A DNA stretch of 46,680 nt, taken from a virus. The notes under the pieces are model-generated. The model worked only from the letters and a program-made list of their open reading frames with translations. It did no database searches and was not told the DNA's origin. The translations under genes and the position numbers were made by a program. Of this stretch, positions 26,681 to 36,668 are shown in pieces. Where the stretch lies: IMG/VR virus record IMGVR_UViG_3300020020_000583, positions 1 to 46,680 of that record. One strand, written 5' to 3'. Position 1 is the stretch's first letter. Each line of letters begins with the position of its first letter.

Positions 26681-27259
26681 GTGACCTTATCGCCCGAACC
26701 ACCCGGCACCCTGACGAACGGAGAGGCGCAGCCTGCCGAAGGCTCCGCACCGACCGAACCTCAGACGCCCGAGGAAGTCGAGGCCATCTGGCGTAACCGC
26801 TTCAGCCAGAGGGACAGGGCACACAACGCCGAGGTCCAGTCGCTGCAGGAACAGTTGGCTGCACTGAAGACGTCGCCGCCGTCCCAGCCACCCGGCGGTG
26901 GGGGCAACCCCGACGACGGGTACAAGGCTCGATACGAGCAGACGCAGCAGGAACTCCAGCAGGAGCGTCAGTTGCGGGCCATCGAAGCCCGCAGGGGCAA
27001 GTTCCCGGCACTGGCACAGGAGGTCGCAGCGGATGACCCGCTGTGGGCTTCGGCCAAGGACGAGACCCTGTCCCGCCTGAACGCCACCATCGCCGTTCCG
27101 CCGCCGCTGCCATCGACCGGGCCTATCGACCCGAACAACCCTCGGCGCGATGCGCGACCGGCGACCAAGGACCCGATGCAGATGACCAAGGACGAACTCC
27201 TGCGGGAACTGCAGCGGCTCTCGCCTGTCGAAGAGGAGCGCCTGAGGAACCAGATGTAA
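26681..27259 (+). CDS. Scaffold protein
   Basis: This protein of about 192 residues, acidic and Gln/Glu-rich, lies immediately before the major capsid gene. It has a predicted coiled coil (YEQTQQELQQERQLRAIEAR) flanked by disordered Pro-rich stretches, and it ends in a charged helix (LLRELQRLSPVEEERLR) as capsid scaffolds often do. GTG 26681 has GAGGT at the right spacing; the frame is open back to GTG 26657. It should assemble the prohead and then leave. Confidence 0.75.
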   Translation: MTLSPEPPGTLTNGEAQPAEGSAPTEPQTPEEVEAIWRNRFSQRDRAHNAEVQSLQEQLAALKTSPPSQPPGGGGNPDDGYKARYEQTQQELQQERQLRAIEARRGKFPALAQEVAADDPLWASAKDETLSRLNATIAVPPPLPSTGPIDPNNPRRDARPATKDPMQMTKDELLRELQRLSPVEEERLRNQM

Positions 27260-27272
27260 GAGGTTCCGTCAC

Positions 27273-28307
27273 ATGGCGAATACGGCAGGGTCCGTCGGCG
27301 GCACTGGCTCACCACAGGGTGGTCAGCAAGGCTGGGATGCCGCAGTCAACACGCAGCCCATCCCCGGGTCCAACGCGGGTACGCTCGCGGCTGGCACAGC
27401 GGGCGTCGCCTTCACGGCGCTCAACTCCGACTTCGCGAAAATCGTCACGGCGCTCGTCGTCCGCAATATCGTGGACAACCTGCGCTCGCAGCCGGTCTTC
27501 GCGGCGATGGGCAACTACATCCGGGCGCGCAACGTCCCGGGCACGAACAAGTTCGTGTACACCGCCTTCGCCGACCTCGCTCCGGCGCAGGTGCTCTTGG
27601 AGGGCGTCCCGCCCGAGAGCGAGAAGATGCAGTTCGACACGATGGAACTGACTGGTGCCCAGAAGGGCAAGTTGGTCGCCGTCACCGACCTCGCATCCCT
27701 CCATTCCCCGTTCGAACTCTATTCCGTCGCCGCCGAGAAGGTCGCGTTCAACGCGGTCGACACGCTGGAGAAGGACTTGGCCGCGCTGGTGCAGGGTGCC
27801 GACAACGGCATCGGCATCGCCACGGTCGGGGCCACCTCCGTCGCCCGTGTCATCGAGGTCGTCACGGGCATGAAGGTCGCGGAGGTCCCGACCTTCGAAG
27901 ACGGCTACTACCGGGCCTTCATCAGCCCGGCGGACGCCGCCAAAATCATGTCCGAGGCGGGTGAACTCGGCTGGACCGACACGATGAAGTACGCCGGGAC
28001 GACCCAACTCCTCAATGGGGAGATTGGCCGGTTCCGGGGCATCCGGTTCATCGAGACGACCCGCGTCGCCGACAGCAAGACCGTCGTCTTCGGCCCCGAG
28101 TGGGCCGTGTGGGGCGACTACCAGACCATCCAAGCGTACCGGGTGGCTCCGGGCGGCGACCACGCCGACCCGCTCGCCCAGCGCGGTCTGGTCGGCTGGA
28201 AGGGCATGTGGGGCGTCGGCCTCGTCAAGTTCGATGGGACCCCGGCGATGGGTCCCGCCAGCAACCCCGGCGCGGAGCGCTGGACGCTGGCCGACCTGAC
28301 CCCGTAG
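27273..28307 (+). CDS. Major capsid protein, N4-gp56-like
   Basis: This 344-residue protein has an HK97 fold of the N4-gp56 family. Its recognisable stretches are KLVAVTDLASLHSPF, AFISPADAAKIMSE, and GRFRGIRFIETTR followed by VVFGPEW. It starts at ATG 27273 behind AAGAGG. A short Gly/Gln-rich N-terminal arm precedes the fold and no delta-domain protease site is apparent. It forms the head shell around the scaffold product. Confidence 0.9.
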   Translation: MANTAGSVGGTGSPQGGQQGWDAAVNTQPIPGSNAGTLAAGTAGVAFTALNSDFAKIVTALVVRNIVDNLRSQPVFAAMGNYIRARNVPGTNKFVYTAFADLAPAQVLLEGVPPESEKMQFDTMELTGAQKGKLVAVTDLASLHSPFELYSVAAEKVAFNAVDTLEKDLAALVQGADNGIGIATVGATSVARVIEVVTGMKVAEVPTFEDGYYRAFISPADAAKIMSEAGELGWTDTMKYAGTTQLLNGEIGRFRGIRFIETTRVADSKTVVFGPEWAVWGDYQTIQAYRVAPGGDHADPLAQRGLVGWKGMWGVGLVKFDGTPAMGPASNPGAERWTLADLTP

Positions 28308-28334
28308 TTCCCCCGGCTGTGGGGTAGGGTGAAC

Positions 28335-28370
28335 CCCCGGGGCTGGACTGAGCGTTGTCCAGTCCCGGGG
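28335..28370 (+). terminator. Stem-loop after the capsid gene
   Basis: Arms 28335-28348 (CCCCGGGGCTGGAC) and 28357-28370 pair with one mismatch around an 8-base loop. With no U-tract it may be a partial terminator or a processing site that keeps capsid mRNA above that of the tail genes. Confidence 0.55.
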
Positions 28371-28390
28371 ATAGCCCATGAGGTGAACAC

Positions 28391-29071
28391 ATGGCCTACC
28401 AGCCGCCGACGCTGGCGGACCTGAGGCCCGTCATCTTCAGGTCACTGCGCGACCCTGAGGGGAAGGTCTTCAGCGCGGACAACATCGACGACTTCATCAA
28501 CGAGGGGCTGTCTGACCTGTCCCAGTTCCGGCCTGTCGAGGACACGGTCACGGCGGTCTGGGACTCGGCGGACATCACGCCCGACACGGGTGACCTCGAC
28601 TACATCTGGCACGTCGAACTGCTCGTGCCCGACACCCCGCAGTACCTCGTCCCGCCCAACGAGCAGGGCTACCCGGGCCGCACGGGCTGGGAGTTCTACG
28701 ACAACCGGCTGCGCTTCGGCGCGTACTGGGTGTCCATCCTGAACGGGCTGCTGGAGCAGGGTCGCGAGCCGCAGGTCGAGGTGTGGGGGTATCGCCCACG
28801 GAACCTGCCGACGTCCGACGACGACGTGCTCGACTTCCAGCAGTCGGTCGACGAGATGGCCGTGCGCAAGTACGCCCGGCTGCAGGGCTTCACGTTGCTC
28901 TCACATGACCGGTCGCTCTACCAGCAGTGGCTCGCGGCGACCAACAACACCGATGTCAGCCCGACCCAGTTGCAGGGCATGCTCGCCCAGTCGACCGACG
29001 AGTACGAGCGCTTCCGCAAGCGCTCGGCCATCCTTCGGCGCACGTCCATCTACCCCTCCTATACGACCTGA
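28391..29071 (+). CDS. Head-tail adaptor protein
   Basis: This 226-residue protein has the helical layout of phage adaptors (SU10 adaptor-like): an N-terminal segment VIFRSLRDPEG, then DDFINEGLSDLSQF, a beta insertion, and C-terminal helices. It should bind under the portal ring and connect the tail. It starts at ATG 28391 behind GAGGTGAAC. It is the only connector-type gene found between capsid and tail genes. Confidence 0.7.
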   Translation: MAYQPPTLADLRPVIFRSLRDPEGKVFSADNIDDFINEGLSDLSQFRPVEDTVTAVWDSADITPDTGDLDYIWHVELLVPDTPQYLVPPNEQGYPGRTGWEFYDNRLRFGAYWVSILNGLLEQGREPQVEVWGYRPRNLPTSDDDVLDFQQSVDEMAVRKYARLQGFTLLSHDRSLYQQWLAATNNTDVSPTQLQGMLAQSTDEYERFRKRSAILRRTSIYPSYTT

Positions 29072-29074
29072 CCC

Positions 29075-29977
29075 GTGGACCTGACGCAGTCGGTCTTCTA
29101 CCGGGGTCTGAACTTCAACAGCGTCGACACGCTGCCGGGTGACGGCAAGCGGGCCGGGTGCCTGCTGGAGGAGGCCGACTACGGCGACGTGCCGGGCATC
29201 GGCTACAAGGAGAAGCGGGCACAGGACGATGGCTTCGATGCGACCGAGGTGTTCCTCGGCCTGCGCACCGTTCGTCTCACGGGCTTCGTCTACGGTGAGA
29301 ACAAGGGCGACCTGTGGGACCGCTGGCAGGACATCCGTTCAGCGTTGACTCCGAGCGCGGCGTACCTCGACGCGCCCGGGCTGGATGGGTTCCTGCCGTT
29401 CCAGTTCTACGTGCCGACCCTGCGCCTCGCCGAGTTCCCGACGGGCTACCGGCAACTGGAGTTGCGCGCACGGCCCGCTGGCCAGCCGCACTTCACGGTC
29501 CGGCGCGACACCGGCACGGGCGGGGTCGACAACGGACAGGCGCTGGCGTGGACCGGCGTGCTGGAGTGCAAGGACCCGCGCTTCTACGTGTGGCCCCAGA
29601 AGGTGAACACGTTCAGCGCCAGCGAGAGCGGCAACCTCGTCAACCGTGGGGACTACCCGGCCCCGCTGTCGCTGACCTTCCGGGTCCACGGCGGCTCCAC
29701 GGCGGGCAACATCCTGTTCGAAGTCGGCGGCTCGCGCATGCGCATCACGGTGCCCGATACGGGCACCATCCAGACGCTTCGCTACGACGGCAACCTGAAG
29801 GTGCTGACGCTGGAGGAGAACGACGTCGAGGTCTTGCGCATGGACCTGCTGACCTTCCTGTCGAACACGACCCACCCGAAGGTGCCCAGCGGTACGAGCG
29901 CGTACACCATCACCGTGAGCGCTGGCCTGACCGACTTCGACGCGGGCTACATGTTCTACTCGGAGGCGTTCGCATAG
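29075..29977 (+). CDS. Distal tail (Dit-like) protein
   Basis: This 300-residue protein starts at GTG 29075. It is beta-rich with a core reading RTVRLTGFVYGENKGDLWDRWQDIR, followed by QFYVPTLRLAEFPTGYRQLELRA. This pattern is found in siphovirus tail components and Dit proteins, which form the ring joining tube and tail tip. It directly precedes the Tal/hub gene, the usual order. It is odd here because no tape measure gene comes before it. Confidence 0.75.
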   Translation: MDLTQSVFYRGLNFNSVDTLPGDGKRAGCLLEEADYGDVPGIGYKEKRAQDDGFDATEVFLGLRTVRLTGFVYGENKGDLWDRWQDIRSALTPSAAYLDAPGLDGFLPFQFYVPTLRLAEFPTGYRQLELRARPAGQPHFTVRRDTGTGGVDNGQALAWTGVLECKDPRFYVWPQKVNTFSASESGNLVNRGDYPAPLSLTFRVHGGSTAGNILFEVGGSRMRITVPDTGTIQTLRYDGNLKVLTLEENDVEVLRMDLLTFLSNTTHPKVPSGTSAYTITVSAGLTDFDAGYMFYSEAFA

Positions 29978-29978
29978 C

Positions 29979-32900
29979 GTGGCCGTCCACGAGGTCCCCA
30001 TCACCAAGACGACGAGCGTCCGGCTTCGTCTGGCAGATGGCGTCGCCCATCAGGCGGCAGCCGAGCGGCACATCGTCGGTGTCCGCAACAGCACGTACTC
30101 GTACCGCGCCCTGCTCCAGTGGCCCGCCATCGACTGGAGTGGGCTGAACGTCCATCAGGTCGTCAAGGCCGAACTGGTGTTCTTCTCGGTCGAGGACCAC
30201 TTCGGCAACTCGGCGCTGGCCCAGAACATCAAGGTCATCCGGGTCAAGTCGGCGTGGTCCGAAGCGGGGACCGGTGGCGAGGACGACTGGGACACGGTCA
30301 TCGACCTGCCCAGCAACGACGAGAACTACAAGGCGTACGGCGGACCCGAGACAGCAGCCCCGACGACGTTCACCATCGACGTCACCCCCATCCTCCAAGC
30401 GTCGATGCCCAAGACCGTCCGTGGCCCCGATGGGCAGGCCGGTGCGGGGCTGGCCGACTACGGCGTCATGCTCACTTCGGCGGGCAGCGTCGCCCAGCAG
30501 CAGGCGCGCTACTTCTGCATCGCCAGCGAGGACTTCACCGATGCCCTGAAGCGGCCCATCTTCCGGCTGACCTACGACAGCGTGCTCGGGCCGGGCAGCG
30601 TGACCCCCCATGAGCCGATGGGCGACATCCCCGACGTGTTCGGGGAGAACTTCACCGGCACGTACAACGCGTCGGGTGTCGGTCAGCGCATCTCCGAGCG
30701 GCACATCGAGGTCCGCTTGGCAGGAGGAGCCGAGGTATGGCAGCACATCGCCCCCACTTCACAGCAAGAGTCCGAATCGGGGACGTTCCAGTGGCCACTC
30801 CCCGGGTCGCTGAAGTCGCTGACCGACTACGAATGGCGCGTGCGCGCGAGGAACAACAAGACCGCGACGTGGACACCGTGGTCGGAATGGGTCGCGTTCA
30901 AGGTCTCGACGACCGCCCCCGCCCTGACCTTGGAGGGTCCGTCAGGTTCTCACTCGACACTCAGTTTGGTGCGGTTCGCGGCGACGTACGAGGACCCCGA
31001 GGGGAACTCACCGAGATTGGTCCGCATCCAAGTGCGCTCGACGACGACGCCAGTCAACCCGGTGTGGGACACCGGCGACCACTACTGGGACACTGGCGAC
31101 ACCGCCGTTCGCAAGGTCGAACGTGACGAACGGCGCATCTCCCGGCTGTACGAGGGCGAGGGCCTGCTGGCTGGTGGCTACTCGTACCGCATGCGCGCGA
31201 CCGACCGGCTCGGTGGGGTCAGCCCGTGGGTCTACGGCTCGTTCACCCTGACCAAGGGCTACGAGCCACGCCCGGGCACGACCAACTTCCTGACCGGCTA
31301 CGCCAGCGACCAGCACGACTGGCGCGTGCGCATCTTCGACATGGGCGCGAACCGTGGCCCGGGCAAGATGGTCGCCGAGTTCAGCGACTGCCCGACCGTT
31401 GGTGCCACGGAGTACTACAACTCACCCGGTGAGTTCTACTTCACGTGCTCCATCACCCACCCACAGGCGTCGGTCGTCGAGCCGTTCCAGACCCACTACG
31501 CGCTGGAGATGTACAACGGCGAGGGCTGGTATCCCAAGGCGTACGGCCTCATCACCGACTACGACGCGACCGATGACGAGGTGGTCTTCTACGGCATCGA
31601 CTACCTCGGCGTCCTGTCGATGCTCAGTGACGAGCGGTTCAACCCGAGCGACAGCCCGGACAGGCCGGTCGAGAGCGGTGGCAGCAAGTACAACAACTGG
31701 CGCATCAGCGACATCATCAAGGACCAGTTGGACCGGGCGGTCGCCGCGCCCAACAGCCCGGTCGGGTTCATCACGGTCGAGGACATCACCGAGTGGGACG
31801 AGTTCGTCACCATCTTCTCGACCTTCAAGGAGCGCCTGTCGTTCATCAGTGGCCTCATCGAGTCGCACCGGGCCGGGACCGGCGTGCGCACCCGGTTGGT
31901 GGTCGAGCGCTCGCAGACCGGTGCGTTCTCGTTCCGCGTGCTCGACGCGCCGGGCGGTGACCGGGACAACATCCGGGCCGAATACGGCGGGCTGGTGCAG
32001 GGTTTCCGCATCATCCCGTTCGGCCAGTGGGGGACCAAGGTCCACGGCATCGGGCGGGCGGTCGACGGGACCAAGCCGTACTACTACCGGGCGACTGCGC
32101 CGGGCAAGTTCCCGGGTCCGCCCGAACAGACCTTCGAAGAGGTCTACGGGTCCTTCCCGCAGGTCCGCTTCTGGGCCGACCTCGCTGACCTCAACGACCT
32201 GAAGCGGCGGGTCAAGCAGGCCGCTCGGTCGGTCGCCAAGTTGGGCAAGCGGATGGGCCTCGGCCTGCGCGTCGATGCGCTCGACGTCAAGGATGGCTGG
32301 GACATCACCGACTCCATCAAGGTCGACGTCAAGCGCGGCATCGTCGACACCGACCGGTTCGGCTCCGGCTACTGGACTATCTGGGGCTGGCAGTGGGAGT
32401 GGGCCGCGAACTACCCGACCCTGACCCTGTCGTTGCTCCCACGCGATGACACCACGCCACCTGATACCGACCTGCTGCCGTCCGCGCCCATCCTCGACTA
32501 CCCCGAGTGGGGCCAAGGCTCGGGTCCGCCACCGGTCGACACGCAGAACGCCCTGTACCTCGACGTCGAGAACGGTGACGTCTACGAGAAGCAGGACGAC
32601 GGCACGTACCTGCTGGTCGGCAACATCGCCGGACCGCCCGGCGAGGAGGGACCCGAGGGGCCAGAAGGACCCGTCGGTCCACCGGGACCGCCCGGTGGTG
32701 GCGACTCGGTGGCACCGCCCGTGCCGACGGTCAAGGACGCCATCTCCTCGACCGTGCTCAACGGGGACGGCACGGCCATCACCAACTTGGTCGTGACCAT
32801 CGGCTACCCCGCACCACCGGTCGGCCTCGTCGACCTCGACCAGTTCATCTTGGAGAGCACGCGGTTCGCGCTGGAGTCGGACGCCTCGGTGCCCGACTGG

Positions 32901-33929
32901 GCACGGGCCACCCAGTGGGTCAGCCAGACGGCGGACGCCACGGGCACGCTCGACACGCTGGTCGTCCAGCCGCAGGTGCTTGCCGCCACCGGCTACTGGC
33001 TGCGGGCGTACGCCGTGGACCGTTCGGGCAACCGGCAGGGCACGCCGTCAGCCACGGTGTTCACGACCACCAGCGAGGACAACGAGGCGCCGCCCGCTCC
33101 GGCGGGCATCGTCGTGCAGGCCGGGATGTCGACCATCGGCGTACGCTGGGACCCCATCGAGGTCGCTGACCTCGCGTACGTGGACGTCGGCTGGCGCGAG
33201 TCGCCGGACGGCAACTGGGTACAGGTCCGGGTGGCGGGCACGATGACCGTCATCACCGGACTGGTCAACGACCAGCCGTACGACGTGCGCGTGCGCTCGG
33301 TGGACCTGTCCGGCAACACCATCCTCGACCCGACTGCGGACCCCCCGGTCACGGTCAAGGCCACGGACCCGGATGCGGGCTGGGTGGACGCTGGGTCTGC
33401 GACCCCCACCCCGCTCCCGGGTGACGCCCTCGTCTGGGACGAGGCGATGATTGAGGCCCTGTTCGCGGGCAACATCAACGCCGACTGGATTACGGCGGGC
33501 ACGCTGCGCGTCGGCGGGGCACCGGGGACCACGACGGCCATCGAGGTCTACGACGGTGCGGGCAACCTCATCGGACGCTGGTCGGACGCGGGCATCGAGG
33601 TCATGGACCCGGCCAACCCGAACTACAAACTGACCATCGCCGAGTCGTCGCTCATCATCCAAGACCTGACCGACCCGGCGGTCCCGTTCACCACGGTGAG
33701 CATCAGCCCGGTCGGCATCGACGCGGCATCCATCACCTTCGGCTCGGCTCGTGGTGGGCACAACCTCATCCTCAACTCGTCGTTCGAGACCGGTGCCTTC
33801 AGTGCGACCAACGTGGTCAACAGCACGTGGGATGTGGCTGCTGACTGGAACGCGGCCAACTCCCGTCAGGGCAGTGACGTCAACATCACCACGGGCGCGA
33901 GCGCGCTGACCATGACGACGGTGGTCTGA
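29979..33929 (+). CDS. Tail hub (Tal-like) / fibre fusion protein
   Basis: This 1316-residue protein starts at GTG 29979. Residues 1-205 form a beta-sandwich like CBM96/DNRLRE modules. FN3-like domains follow to about 430. Residues about 430-830 look like a tail-tip hub of the gp37/Tal type (for example FKERLSFISGLIESHRAG and GWDITDSIKVDVK). A short collagen-like Gly-X-Y run lies at about 884-907, then two FN3 domains. A fibre segment with DWITAGTLRV ends in the first ~45 residues of a CBM-like domain (NLILNSSFETG). It should open the tail tip and bind the cell surface. Confidence 0.8.
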   Translation: MAVHEVPITKTTSVRLRLADGVAHQAAAERHIVGVRNSTYSYRALLQWPAIDWSGLNVHQVVKAELVFFSVEDHFGNSALAQNIKVIRVKSAWSEAGTGGEDDWDTVIDLPSNDENYKAYGGPETAAPTTFTIDVTPILQASMPKTVRGPDGQAGAGLADYGVMLTSAGSVAQQQARYFCIASEDFTDALKRPIFRLTYDSVLGPGSVTPHEPMGDIPDVFGENFTGTYNASGVGQRISERHIEVRLAGGAEVWQHIAPTSQQESESGTFQWPLPGSLKSLTDYEWRVRARNNKTATWTPWSEWVAFKVSTTAPALTLEGPSGSHSTLSLVRFAATYEDPEGNSPRLVRIQVRSTTTPVNPVWDTGDHYWDTGDTAVRKVERDERRISRLYEGEGLLAGGYSYRMRATDRLGGVSPWVYGSFTLTKGYEPRPGTTNFLTGYASDQHDWRVRIFDMGANRGPGKMVAEFSDCPTVGATEYYNSPGEFYFTCSITHPQASVVEPFQTHYALEMYNGEGWYPKAYGLITDYDATDDEVVFYGIDYLGVLSMLSDERFNPSDSPDRPVESGGSKYNNWRISDIIKDQLDRAVAAPNSPVGFITVEDITEWDEFVTIFSTFKERLSFISGLIESHRAGTGVRTRLVVERSQTGAFSFRVLDAPGGDRDNIRAEYGGLVQGFRIIPFGQWGTKVHGIGRAVDGTKPYYYRATAPGKFPGPPEQTFEEVYGSFPQVRFWADLADLNDLKRRVKQAARSVAKLGKRMGLGLRVDALDVKDGWDITDSIKVDVKRGIVDTDRFGSGYWTIWGWQWEWAANYPTLTLSLLPRDDTTPPDTDLLPSAPILDYPEWGQGSGPPPVDTQNALYLDVENGDVYEKQDDGTYLLVGNIAGPPGEEGPEGPEGPVGPPGPPGGGDSVAPPVPTVKDAISSTVLNGDGTAITNLVVTIGYPAPPVGLVDLDQFILESTRFALESDASVPDWARATQWVSQTADATGTLDTLVVQPQVLAATGYWLRAYAVDRSGNRQGTPSATVFTTTSEDNEAPPAPAGIVVQAGMSTIGVRWDPIEVADLAYVDVGWRESPDGNWVQVRVAGTMTVITGLVNDQPYDVRVRSVDLSGNTILDPTADPPVTVKATDPDAGWVDAGSATPTPLPGDALVWDEAMIEALFAGNINADWITAGTLRVGGAPGTTTAIEVYDGAGNLIGRWSDAGIEVMDPANPNYKLTIAESSLIIQDLTDPAVPFTTVSISPVGIDAASITFGSARGGHNLILNSSFETGAFSATNVVNSTWDVAADWNAANSRQGSDVNITTGASALTMTTVV

Positions 33930-36349
33930 TGGCACAGGTCGTCCTGAACGTCGATGAGGATGTCGCGACGTGGTCGTCGGGCATCGCCGCTGGCGCTGGC
34001 CTGCACCTGCCGGTCGGTGCCTACGGCTCGGCCAACTACCGCAGCGCCATCCGGTTCAACCCACCGGCTGGCTGGCAGGACTGGACGGCCATCACCAAGG
34101 CCACGCTGTCGTTCTACATCAGCGACTTCGACCACGTCGGGCCGCGCAACTCGTCCATCTACGTGCGCCGCCAGAACGTCAGCGCCCCGCTCTGGACCAA
34201 GGCAGCGGGCAGCCAGAACTGCGAGTCCGGGTTCGCTGCGGGGAACACCACGCAGTACGACGACATCGCCCCGACCTCGACCGACCAAGTCACCTTCGCG
34301 TCGGGCACCACGGCCAACGCCAAGAAGACGGTCACCGTCACCGGGATGCTCGTCTACTACCACGCCCAGAACGCCAGCAAGTTGGTGTTCGTGTTCGACG
34401 AGGTCGGCTCGGGCGACTACACGGAACTGTGGAGTGAGAGCAAGTCGGGTGGCTACGACGCGACCCTGACCATCGACTACGAGGTCCAGTCGGTGCCCGA
34501 TGCGCCGACCCTCGTGGCCCCCGCCAACGGGGCTACGGTCGTGACTCAGAACCCGACCTTCGATTGGACCCACAACGACCCGCAGGGTGACCCGCAGACA
34601 GCGGCGCAGGTCCGGGTCTGGGACGCAGCCGGGACCACGCAGGTCGGCCCGACCGTGACGGTGCCCAGTTCGGCGAGCGCGGTGGTCTGGCCAGCGGCGC
34701 TGGCTCGTGGCACGACATACCAGTGGGACGTGCACACGTCGGATGCCACCGGCTATGGGACGTACTCGGCCAAGCGCACGGTCAGCATCAAGGCCAACCC
34801 GGTCGTGACCATCGACGCGACCCGCTACATGGAGATGTACAACGGGGTGCCCCGCCTGCGGGTCAAGTGGTCGCTCACGGGTGGGACGCAGAAGCGCTAT
34901 CGCGTGACCGGTCCGGGCGGCTACGACACGGGCTTGGTGACGAGCACGGCCCAGAGCGTGCGCCTCAACGGGCTTGCTCTCACCAACGGTATCGCTGCCA
35001 GCATCACCGTCGAGGTCACGACGACCGATGACCTGACCGATGACCACACCCGTTCGTTCACCCCACGCTGGGGGCTGACCGTCCATCGTCGTGACCTGAC
35101 CGCAGCACCGGTCAACTGGGGCAGCCCGGTCATCCAGTCGACGGTCCCGACCGGGGCCTCGCTGACCATCGAGTACGGGTCGGCAGCGACGGCGGTCCCT
35201 GCGCCCTCGACGTGGTACGCCTCACTGTCGAGCGTACCCAAGGCGCGCTACGTCTTCTGGCGGGCGTGGCTCCTGCCCTCGGCGACCGAGGGTCCGAGCC
35301 TCAACAAGTTGACCATCCCGGCGGACTTCGCTGCGGCAGCCGTCGACCACTGGTTCGACAACCCGACCAGCGGGCCGTTGGCCGCACCGTGGAGCATCGA
35401 CTCGGGCGAGTACGTGTACGGCACGCGCTCGCTGACCCGGCCCGGTGACGGTGTCGTCGACTACGCCTACTCGGAGCGCATCAAGGTGCGCGCCGGGCGC
35501 TCGTACATCCTGACCGGGCTGATGAAGAGTGAGGGCAACTCGGGTGCCCTGTTCAACCTGTACGACCCCGACGAGGGGCTGGTCGTCAAGAGTCCCACGG
35601 GGGCGAACATCCAGTCGGACATCCTGACCGCCACCCGGGACTGGTTCGAACCCGACCGGCTTGACGTGTATCGCTACAAGACCCCGGTGTACGTCGCACC
35701 CAACGACATGGAGGTCATGGTCCGCTGCCGCGTGGCTGGCGCAGCGGGTACGCAGGGCTGGTTCGACGGCCTCAAACTGGAAGAGTCGACAGTCGCTACG
35801 CCTTGGGGGCCTGCGGCTGTCGGCGCAGTCTCGGTCGACGCGGGGGGCGTGCAGGTCGACGCCACCAAGGGCGGCATCTTCCGGCTCCGTGCGGCCAACG
35901 GGTCGGTCGTCGAGCAGAGTCCGACCGGCCTGCAGACCAACGGCGACCTTGCCATCAGCGCACCGGGTGCGCTGTCCGTTCCCATCACCGGGAGCGCCGT
36001 GCCGACCATCAACAACGGGGGCACGGCGACCTTCTCCAACGTGTCGTCCGAGTGGGTCAAGATTGGACGGCAGGTCACCTTCAAGGTGGCGTTCACGGTC
36101 ACGGCAGCAGGCTCCGGCGCGACGGCCATCACGCTGACCGGGACCGGGTTGCCCTCACCGGGCACGTTCATCCGCATCTTCGGTGACCGTGGGTCGTCCG
36201 GCGTCGATGCGGTGGTCGGTCGACTGAGCACCGCCGGGACCATCAACCCGCTGTCCCCGGTCACCGCTCCGGGTACGGGCATCACGGGGGCAGGGCTGAC
36301 ACTCAACACGGTCATCGTGTTGTCGGGGAGTTACCTCGCCGCTGCATAA
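33929..36349 (+). CDS. Tail fibre with carbohydrate-binding modules
   Basis: This 806-residue protein has an ATG that overlaps the hub gene stop (TGATG). Residues 1-190 repeat the beta-sandwich module at the hub N-terminus (SFYISDFDHVG, then VFVFDEVGSGDY). An FN3-like domain follows at about 190-290, more beta domains, a CBM-like region with WFDNPTSGPLAAPW at about 470-600, and a short C-terminal trimer-type domain rich in Gly, Thr and Ser. It is probably the receptor-binding fibre. Confidence 0.75.
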   Translation: MAQVVLNVDEDVATWSSGIAAGAGLHLPVGAYGSANYRSAIRFNPPAGWQDWTAITKATLSFYISDFDHVGPRNSSIYVRRQNVSAPLWTKAAGSQNCESGFAAGNTTQYDDIAPTSTDQVTFASGTTANAKKTVTVTGMLVYYHAQNASKLVFVFDEVGSGDYTELWSESKSGGYDATLTIDYEVQSVPDAPTLVAPANGATVVTQNPTFDWTHNDPQGDPQTAAQVRVWDAAGTTQVGPTVTVPSSASAVVWPAALARGTTYQWDVHTSDATGYGTYSAKRTVSIKANPVVTIDATRYMEMYNGVPRLRVKWSLTGGTQKRYRVTGPGGYDTGLVTSTAQSVRLNGLALTNGIAASITVEVTTTDDLTDDHTRSFTPRWGLTVHRRDLTAAPVNWGSPVIQSTVPTGASLTIEYGSAATAVPAPSTWYASLSSVPKARYVFWRAWLLPSATEGPSLNKLTIPADFAAAAVDHWFDNPTSGPLAAPWSIDSGEYVYGTRSLTRPGDGVVDYAYSERIKVRAGRSYILTGLMKSEGNSGALFNLYDPDEGLVVKSPTGANIQSDILTATRDWFEPDRLDVYRYKTPVYVAPNDMEVMVRCRVAGAAGTQGWFDGLKLEESTVATPWGPAAVGAVSVDAGGVQVDATKGGIFRLRAANGSVVEQSPTGLQTNGDLAISAPGALSVPITGSAVPTINNGGTATFSNVSSEWVKIGRQVTFKVAFTVTAAGSGATAITLTGTGLPSPGTFIRIFGDRGSSGVDAVVGRLSTAGTINPLSPVTAPGTGITGAGLTLNTVIVLSGSYLAAA

Positions 36350-36398
36350 TCGTGGGACCAAGGGCGGGACGTACCCGCTGGGCAGAAGGAGAACCGGA

Positions 36399-36668
36399 AT
36401 GACCAGCAAGGCCGAAGACAACGACAAGAAGACCGAGGAGTCGGTCAAGCAGGCGCTCTCCGAGGAGCGCGACCCCGCAGCCGAGGTGTCCGACCGCGAC
36501 CAAGCGGTGCTCGACGCCAACGAGGCGGCACTGGAGGAGTCCCGGCGCGTCGCCGAGGAGGAGGCCAAGGCTGCCGAGGAGGCCGACGAGGCGCAGCGCG
36601 CTGCCACCCCCGAGGACGAGAAGACGGCCACCCAGAAGAAGGCCGACCAGAAGGCTGCCGAGCGCTGA
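36399..36668 (+). CDS. Highly charged small helical protein
   Basis: This 89-residue protein is almost only Glu, Lys, Ala, Asp, Arg and Gln with heptad-like helices (AALEESRRVAEEEAKAAEEAD), so it is probably a coiled coil. It follows GAAGGAGAACCGG. Its stop overlaps the lysin ATG (TGATGG), so the two genes are probably coupled. It could assist the lysin or be a small virion protein. Confidence 0.65.
   Translation: MTSKAEDNDKKTEESVKQALSEERDPAAEVSDRDQAVLDANEAALEESRRVAEEEAKAAEEADEAQRAATPEDEKTATQKKADQKAAER

Noticed and set aside
30737-31126. 129-codon frame with a GGAGGAG site inside the hub gene
   Set aside because: Third-position GC remains higher in the hub frame, and the product is Arg-rich like other shadows.
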